Part shown: positions 13,486-16,597 of the stretch, piece by piece
Position numbering within the stretch: position 1 is the first letter of the stretch
Layout: every line of letters starts with the position of its first letter
The notes under the pieces: generated by a model
What the model saw: only the letters and a program-made list of their open reading frames with translations
The model's database searches: none
Told to the model about the DNA's origin: nothing
Source: Oscillospiraceae bacterium
Lineage (GTDB): Bacteria; Bacillota; Clostridia; Oscillospirales; Oscillospiraceae
Direction of reading: 5' to 3'
Length of the DNA stretch: 16,597 nt
NCBI GenBank assembly: GCA_016302405.1
Contig: JAEDNR010000040.1
Coordinates: 1 to 16,597 of the forward strand
Made by a program: the position numbers and the translations under genes

Positions 13486-13821
13486 CAAATTGGAATTTGG
13501 CGAGGAAAGACCGGGCATCGAACAACACTGTCATTCCGAACCAGTCCGCAGACTGGTGTGGGAATCTCCATCGAATTTCGGGCTGCATATCGTCATACAG
13601 TCCGTTCTATCCTGCCGTTTTCCGGAATTCATCCATGAGAAGTGGTACGTCTATTCGGGGGATTGCCACGCCAGTGTGCGCACTGGCTCGCAATGACCGG
13701 GAATTCGTCAAATTCCAATTTGTCGCGACACAGAACGATACCGAGCGGGTCAGGGTGGGAACAATTACAGATCACGCTCGTCACGACTTGGCTGTCGGCC
13801 CTGCCGACAAATTCCAATTTC
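13486..13821. repeat. Intergenic repeat block 4: mosaic of hairpin modules between inverted dyads
   Basis: Most of the roughly 600-base gap between the flavo-diiron gene and the adaptor operon. The left edge is CAAATT-GG-AATTTG (13486-13499); opposite copies stand at 13709-13722 and, slightly degenerate, at 13808-13821. The first part (about 13502-13600) is the inverted relative of block 1, with hairpin CCAGTC-CGCA-GACTGG (13541-13556). The second (about 13655-13697) is GGGGATTGCCACG, hairpin CCAGTG-TGCG-CACTGG (13671-13686) and CTCGCAATGAC. A reading frame runs through it in frame with the downstream adaptor, but no start or protein family supports translation. Confidence 0.78.
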
Positions 13822-13925
13822 TCTGTCTGCTGTGTTTATTGAAACCGCACGTTATCTTATATCTCGTATCTCATATCTCCCTCCACGCTCTGCGCTTTCT
13901 TAAAGAATACTTAACCTGGGCGTGG

Positions 13926-13954
13926 TTGATTTTTAAGGTGTTTCGCTGTATGAT
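13926..13954 (+). promoter_or_regulatory. Sigma-A type promoter of the adaptor/ABC operon
   Basis: TTGATT (13926-13931), a 17-base spacer and TATGAT (13949-13954) lie 44 bases before the adaptor start. Transcription would begin near 13961. This supports a start at 13998 and excludes the long upstream reading frame from the protein. Confidence 0.7.
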
Positions 13955-13997
13955 GGTGGGCAAAGAAAGAATCAAATTCATCTTGGAGGATAATGCT

Positions 13998-15164
13998 ATG
14001 AAGCTGAAAAGAAGCCTGGCACTCTGTCTAATCCTGGCCCTGGCGGTGTCGCTTGCCGCCTGCAGCAGCAAGGAGGGCGCCGTCTATGTTCAGTCCGTGG
14101 AGGAGCTGAGCAAGGTGGGCGGCATCGCCCCCGGGGATCGGTTTGCCGGAATGGTAGTTTCGGAGAATGTGACCGAGATCCAGAAGGATTCGGACAAGAC
14201 CATCGAAGAGCTGTACGTCAAATCCGGAGACGATGTGAAGGCCGGGGACAAGCTGTTTTCCTACGATGTGGAGGAGCTGCAGCTGACCCTGGACAAGCAG
14301 CGCCTGGAAAAGGAGCAGCTGGAAGCGTCCATCGAAAACTATAAGAGCCAGATCGAGGAACTGGAAAAGCAGTACAAGCGGGCGGGGACCCGGGATAAGC
14401 TCCAGTACGCCGTCCAGATTCAGACCAACCAGGTGGACCAGAAGGAAGCGGAGCTGAACCTGAAGACCAAGGAGGCGGAGGTCAAGAAGTCCGAGGAGCT
14501 GCTGGAAAACGCCACCGTGGTTTCCCCCGTGGACGGGCGGATCCAGGAGATCAGCGAGAACGGCACCGACAACTACGGAAATCCCCTGCCTTACATAACC
14601 ATCCAGCAGGCCGGCGCCTACCGGGTCAAGGGCGTGCTGGGGGAGCTGCAGCGGGGCGGCATCGTGGAGGGCGACCGGATCAGGATTCTGTCCCGTGTGG
14701 ACGCGAATAAAGTCTGGATGGGCACCGTAACTTTGGTGGACTACGAAAACCCCACCCAGGGCAACGGCAAAAATGATTTCTCCTATTCTTCCAGTGACGA
14801 AATGACCAGCGGCAGCCGGTACCCGTTCTATGTGGAGCTGGACACCAGCGAGGGGCTTCTCCTGGGCCAGCATATGTACCTGGAGCTGGATACCGGGGAC
14901 GGGGAAACCACCGGCCTTAGCATCAGCGGCGCCTTTATTGCCTATGATGACGACGGCACCACCTATGTCTGGGCGGAGAACGGTCGAAAGCTTGAAAAGC
15001 GGACCGTCACCCTGGGTGAGTACAATATGATGCAGGACACCTACGAGATTCTGGAGGGACTGACCGGGGAGGACTTCATCGCCTTCCCCGATCCGGAAAG
15101 CTGCGCCCCCGGCGTGCCCACCACCCATACCGAGACCGTTACCCAGGAAAGCGGGGTGGACTGA
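13998..15164 (+). CDS. Periplasmic-adaptor-like (HlyD/MacA family) lipoprotein
   Basis: A 388-residue lipoprotein of the membrane fusion protein family, expected to work outside the membrane with the ABC exporter encoded next. Signal peptide with lipobox LAAC (lipidated Cys22). The first half of a biotinyl-lipoyl-like domain is at about 52-90 (IEELYVKSGDDVKAGDKLFSY). A long alpha-helical hairpin follows at about 91-170, rich in Glu, Lys, Gln and Leu. The second lipoyl half is at about 171-205 (ATVVSPVDGRIQEI), then beta-barrel and membrane-proximal domains. In Gram-positives, MacA/YknX-like adaptors act without a TolC partner. GGAGGA at 13985-13990 fixes the start. The stop abuts the ATPase start with no gap, so translation is probably coupled. 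The exported substrate (antimicrobial peptide, lipid or lipoprotein) cannot be told. Confidence 0.87.
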   Translation: MKLKRSLALCLILALAVSLAACSSKEGAVYVQSVEELSKVGGIAPGDRFAGMVVSENVTEIQKDSDKTIEELYVKSGDDVKAGDKLFSYDVEELQLTLDKQRLEKEQLEASIENYKSQIEELEKQYKRAGTRDKLQYAVQIQTNQVDQKEAELNLKTKEAEVKKSEELLENATVVSPVDGRIQEISENGTDNYGNPLPYITIQQAGAYRVKGVLGELQRGGIVEGDRIRILSRVDANKVWMGTVTLVDYENPTQGNGKNDFSYSSSDEMTSGSRYPFYVELDTSEGLLLGQHMYLELDTGDGETTGLSISGAFIAYDDDGTTYVWAENGRKLEKRTVTLGEYNMMQDTYEILEGLTGEDFIAFPDPESCAPGVPTTHTETVTQESGVD

Positions 15165-15866
15165 TTGCCGATCCTGAAGCTCACCGACATCTGCAAGGAC
15201 TACCAGCAGGGCAAGGAGCCTGTGCGGGTGCTGAAGAATATCAATCTGACCGTGGAGCGGGGGGAATACCTGGCCATCATGGGCCCCTCCGGCTCCGGTA
15301 AAACCACCCTGATGAATATTATCGGCTGTCTGGATGTTCCCACCTCCGGCACCTATGAGCTGGACGGGAAGGATCTGCACAATCTGTCGGACAACGACCT
15401 GGCGGAGATCCGGAACAAACACATCGGCTTCGTGTTCCAGGGCTTCCACCTGATGCCCAAGATGGATGCCCTGGAAAATGTGGCCCTGCCCCTGCTGTAC
15501 GCTGGCGTAAGCGTAAAGGACCGCCGGGAGCGGGCGGCGGAGGCTCTCCGGTCCGTGGGACTGGAGGACCGGATCCACTTTATGCCCAACCAGCTCTCCG
15601 GCGGCCAGTGCCAGCGGGTGGCCATCGCCCGGGCCATGGTGGGAAAACCGGATCTGCTTCTGGCGGACGAGCCCACCGGCGCCCTGGACACCAAGTCCGG
15701 CCTGCAGATCATGGAAATTTTCCGGCGCCTCAGTGAGGAGGGCATGACCATTCTGATGATCACCCACGCGCCGGAGATCGCGGCCAACGCCAAAAAGACC
15801 TATCATATTCTGGACGGCGAGCTGCGGACAGGGGAAGGAGACAGCCATGAAGAAGCTGAGCAGTAA
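15165..15866 (+). CDS. ABC transporter ATPase, MacB/LolD/YknY type
   Basis: A 233-residue cytoplasmic ATPase of the LolD/MacB group, which powers mechanotransmission-type exporters with a FtsX-like permease. Walker A GPSGSGKTT (40-48), signature LSGGQ (144-148), Walker B LLLADEP (164-170), D-loop GALD and switch His201 are all present. The residues after the signature read CQR, with Cys149 where Gln is usual; this should not stop catalysis. The start is a TTG directly after the adaptor stop, with GGGGTGG (15153-15159) as ribosome site; no better ATG exists before Walker A. The C-terminal tail overlaps the next gene by 20 bases. The permease is expected beyond the window. Confidence 0.9.
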   Translation: MPILKLTDICKDYQQGKEPVRVLKNINLTVERGEYLAIMGPSGSGKTTLMNIIGCLDVPTSGTYELDGKDLHNLSDNDLAEIRNKHIGFVFQGFHLMPKMDALENVALPLLYAGVSVKDRRERAAEALRSVGLEDRIHFMPNQLSGGQCQRVAIARAMVGKPDLLLADEPTGALDTKSGLQIMEIFRRLSEEGMTILMITHAPEIAANAKKTYHILDGELRTGEGDSHEEAEQ

Positions 15867-16597
15867 GGCAAAGAAAGGGATCATTGCCCTTTCCGCAGTG
15901 GTGCTGACGGCGGCCATCGTGGTGGGGATCGTCTTCGGTGTCTCCCGGAACAGCGGCGATCCCGTTCCGGTCTACGCCTTTGACAATGTGGGCATGACGG
16001 AATTCTGGGGAGACAATCAGGAAAGCTACGGCCCCGTGTCCACGGACCGGATCCAGACTGTGTTCCTTTCCGAGACCCAGACCGTCACTGAGATCCTGGT
16101 TTCCCAGGGGGACCAGGTGAAAAAGGGCGATCTTCTCCTGCGCTTCGATACGACACTGAGCGACCTGAAGCTGGAACGGAAGCGCCTGGAAGTGGAAAAA
16201 CTGAAGCTGCAGCTGGAAGACGACCAGACCCGGCTCCGGGAGATCAAGAACATGAAGCCCATGTCCGTTCCCACCACGACGGATACGCCCAAGGAGGATT
16301 TGGGAACCGGCCTTGTGGGGAACTTCCAGGTATTTCCCCGGGGGGAGCAAGACGGCAGCACTGCGGAAAGAGCCATCGTCTGCTGGGTTGACAGCAGCTA
16401 TGCCATGGGAGACAGTATGTTTGAGGCGGTGATGCAGGCGGCCCAGGAGCAGCAGAACGCCAATGCCCCCAAGCCGGAGGATCCCGGTACGGACCCGGGA
16501 GAAAGCGGCGGCTCCGGCGGGGAAAGCGGCTCCGGCGAGGGCAGCGGCTCCGGCGAGGGCAGCGGCTCCGGCGAGGGCAGCGGCTCCGGCGAGGGCA
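15847..16597 (+). CDS. Second membrane-anchored adaptor-like protein (3' end outside window) with Gly-Ser-Glu insert
   Basis: An open frame of at least 250 codons running off the window. The ATG overlaps the end of the ATPase gene by 20 bases and has GAAGGAG at 15834-15840. Residues about 10-32 are one membrane helix after a basic start (KKLSSKAKKG), with no lipobox. Residues about 70-103 form a lipoyl-like half domain (VTEILVSQGDQVKKGDLLLRF), and about 104-135 a charged coiled coil. Then, instead of a return helix, there is a non-helical stretch (135-205) and from about 218 a low-complexity GGSGG and GSGSGE repeat that reaches the edge. It looks like a second membrane fusion protein with a large flexible insert in the helical hairpin. 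With the upstream lipoprotein it gives two adaptors in one operon. The rest, and the permease, are not visible. Confidence 0.75.
   Translation, partial: MKKLSSKAKKGIIALSAVVLTAAIVVGIVFGVSRNSGDPVPVYAFDNVGMTEFWGDNQESYGPVSTDRIQTVFLSETQTVTEILVSQGDQVKKGDLLLRFDTTLSDLKLERKRLEVEKLKLQLEDDQTRLREIKNMKPMSVPTTTDTPKEDLGTGLVGNFQVFPRGEQDGSTAERAIVCWVDSSYAMGDSMFEAVMQAAQEQQNANAPKPEDPGTDPGESGGSGGESGSGEGSGSGEGSGSGEGSGSGEG
16522..16597 (+). repeat. 18-base in-frame tandem repeat encoding GSGSGE
   Basis: The unit GGCAGCGGCTCCGGCGAG is present in three exact copies (16540-16557, 16558-16575, 16576-16593), preceded by a two-mismatch copy (16522-16539) and followed by the start of another at the window edge. Unit length is a multiple of three, so copy-number change alters linker length and not frame. 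The full copy number is unknown. Confidence 0.9.

Noticed and set aside
11413..13518. 700-codon minus-strand frame opposite the flavo-diiron gene
   Set aside because: It overlaps a gene with all catalytic residues in place and spans its terminator and a repeat; the translation matches no family.
13497..13997. In-frame upstream extension of the adaptor gene
   Set aside because: It runs through repeat modules and a promoter; the ribosome site and signal peptide both point to the ATG at 13998.
14028..15917. Long minus-strand frame opposite the adaptor and ATPase genes
   Set aside because: Antisense shadow of two genes with recognisable motifs; composition is Gly/Leu/Val/His-rich without domains.
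1..16597. CRISPR arrays, tRNAs, rRNAs, insertion sequences
   Set aside because: No regularly spaced repeat with unique spacers, cloverleaf, rRNA signature or transposase-like protein was seen; the repeats present are short, palindromic and non-coding.

Overview
The window looks like a chromosomal piece of a Gram-positive gut anaerobe, most likely a high-GC clostridium of the Oscillospirales group. This is inferred from GC-rich, C/G-ending codon use, strong AGGAGG-type ribosome binding sites, several lipobox lipoproteins instead of periplasmic proteins, a multidomain flavo-diiron protein with a short-spaced rubredoxin, and intergenic palindromic repeats. No rRNA, tRNA, CRISPR array, phage gene or transposase was seen.

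Layout. (1) 1-585: a repeat block, then a regulated leader with a TTGACT-17-TATACT promoter, a dyad inside its spacer, a perfect cre-like operator and leader hairpins. (2) 586-5952, plus strand: a complete sugar ABC importer of the CUT1 (maltodextrin) type: a lipoprotein binding protein with an extra C-terminal beta-domain, MalF-like and MalG-like permeases, and an MsmX/MalK-type ATPase. A terminator and a long hairpin lie between the binding protein and the permeases; a strong terminator ends the operon. (3) 6292-9887, minus strand: a two-gene operon of lipoprotein glycosidases, a GH53 endo-beta-1,4-galactanase with Ig-like and CBM-like tails, then a GH13 alpha-amylase. (4) 10354-11121: a lipoprotein of unknown function. 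(5) 11127-13401: thioredoxin (minus) and a flavo-diiron protein (plus), with promoters that face each other. (6) 13998 to the end: an export-type ABC operon with a lipoprotein adaptor, a MacB/LolD-type ATPase and a second, membrane-anchored adaptor cut by the window edge inside a GSGSGE repeat.

How they work together. The two surface-tethered glycosidases would cut polysaccharide outside the cell and the convergent importer would take up the oligosaccharides, with carbon-catabolite control suggested by the cre site. Whether the importer carries maltodextrins (amylase, MalFG similarity) or galacto-oligosaccharides (the galactanase; compare ganSPQ-ganB of Bacillus subtilis) is not settled by sequence alone. 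Thioredoxin and the flavo-diiron protein suit an anaerobe handling oxygen or NO.

The least explained signal is intergenic: eight copies of a dyad CAAATT-GG-AATTTG occur only between genes. In three complete intergenic blocks a GG-oriented copy lies on the left and a CC-oriented copy on the right, around different hairpin modules. The hairpin modules in two blocks keep a TGCG loop while the stem sequences change in a compensatory way. This looks like a non-coding, MITE-like or mosaic repeat family.
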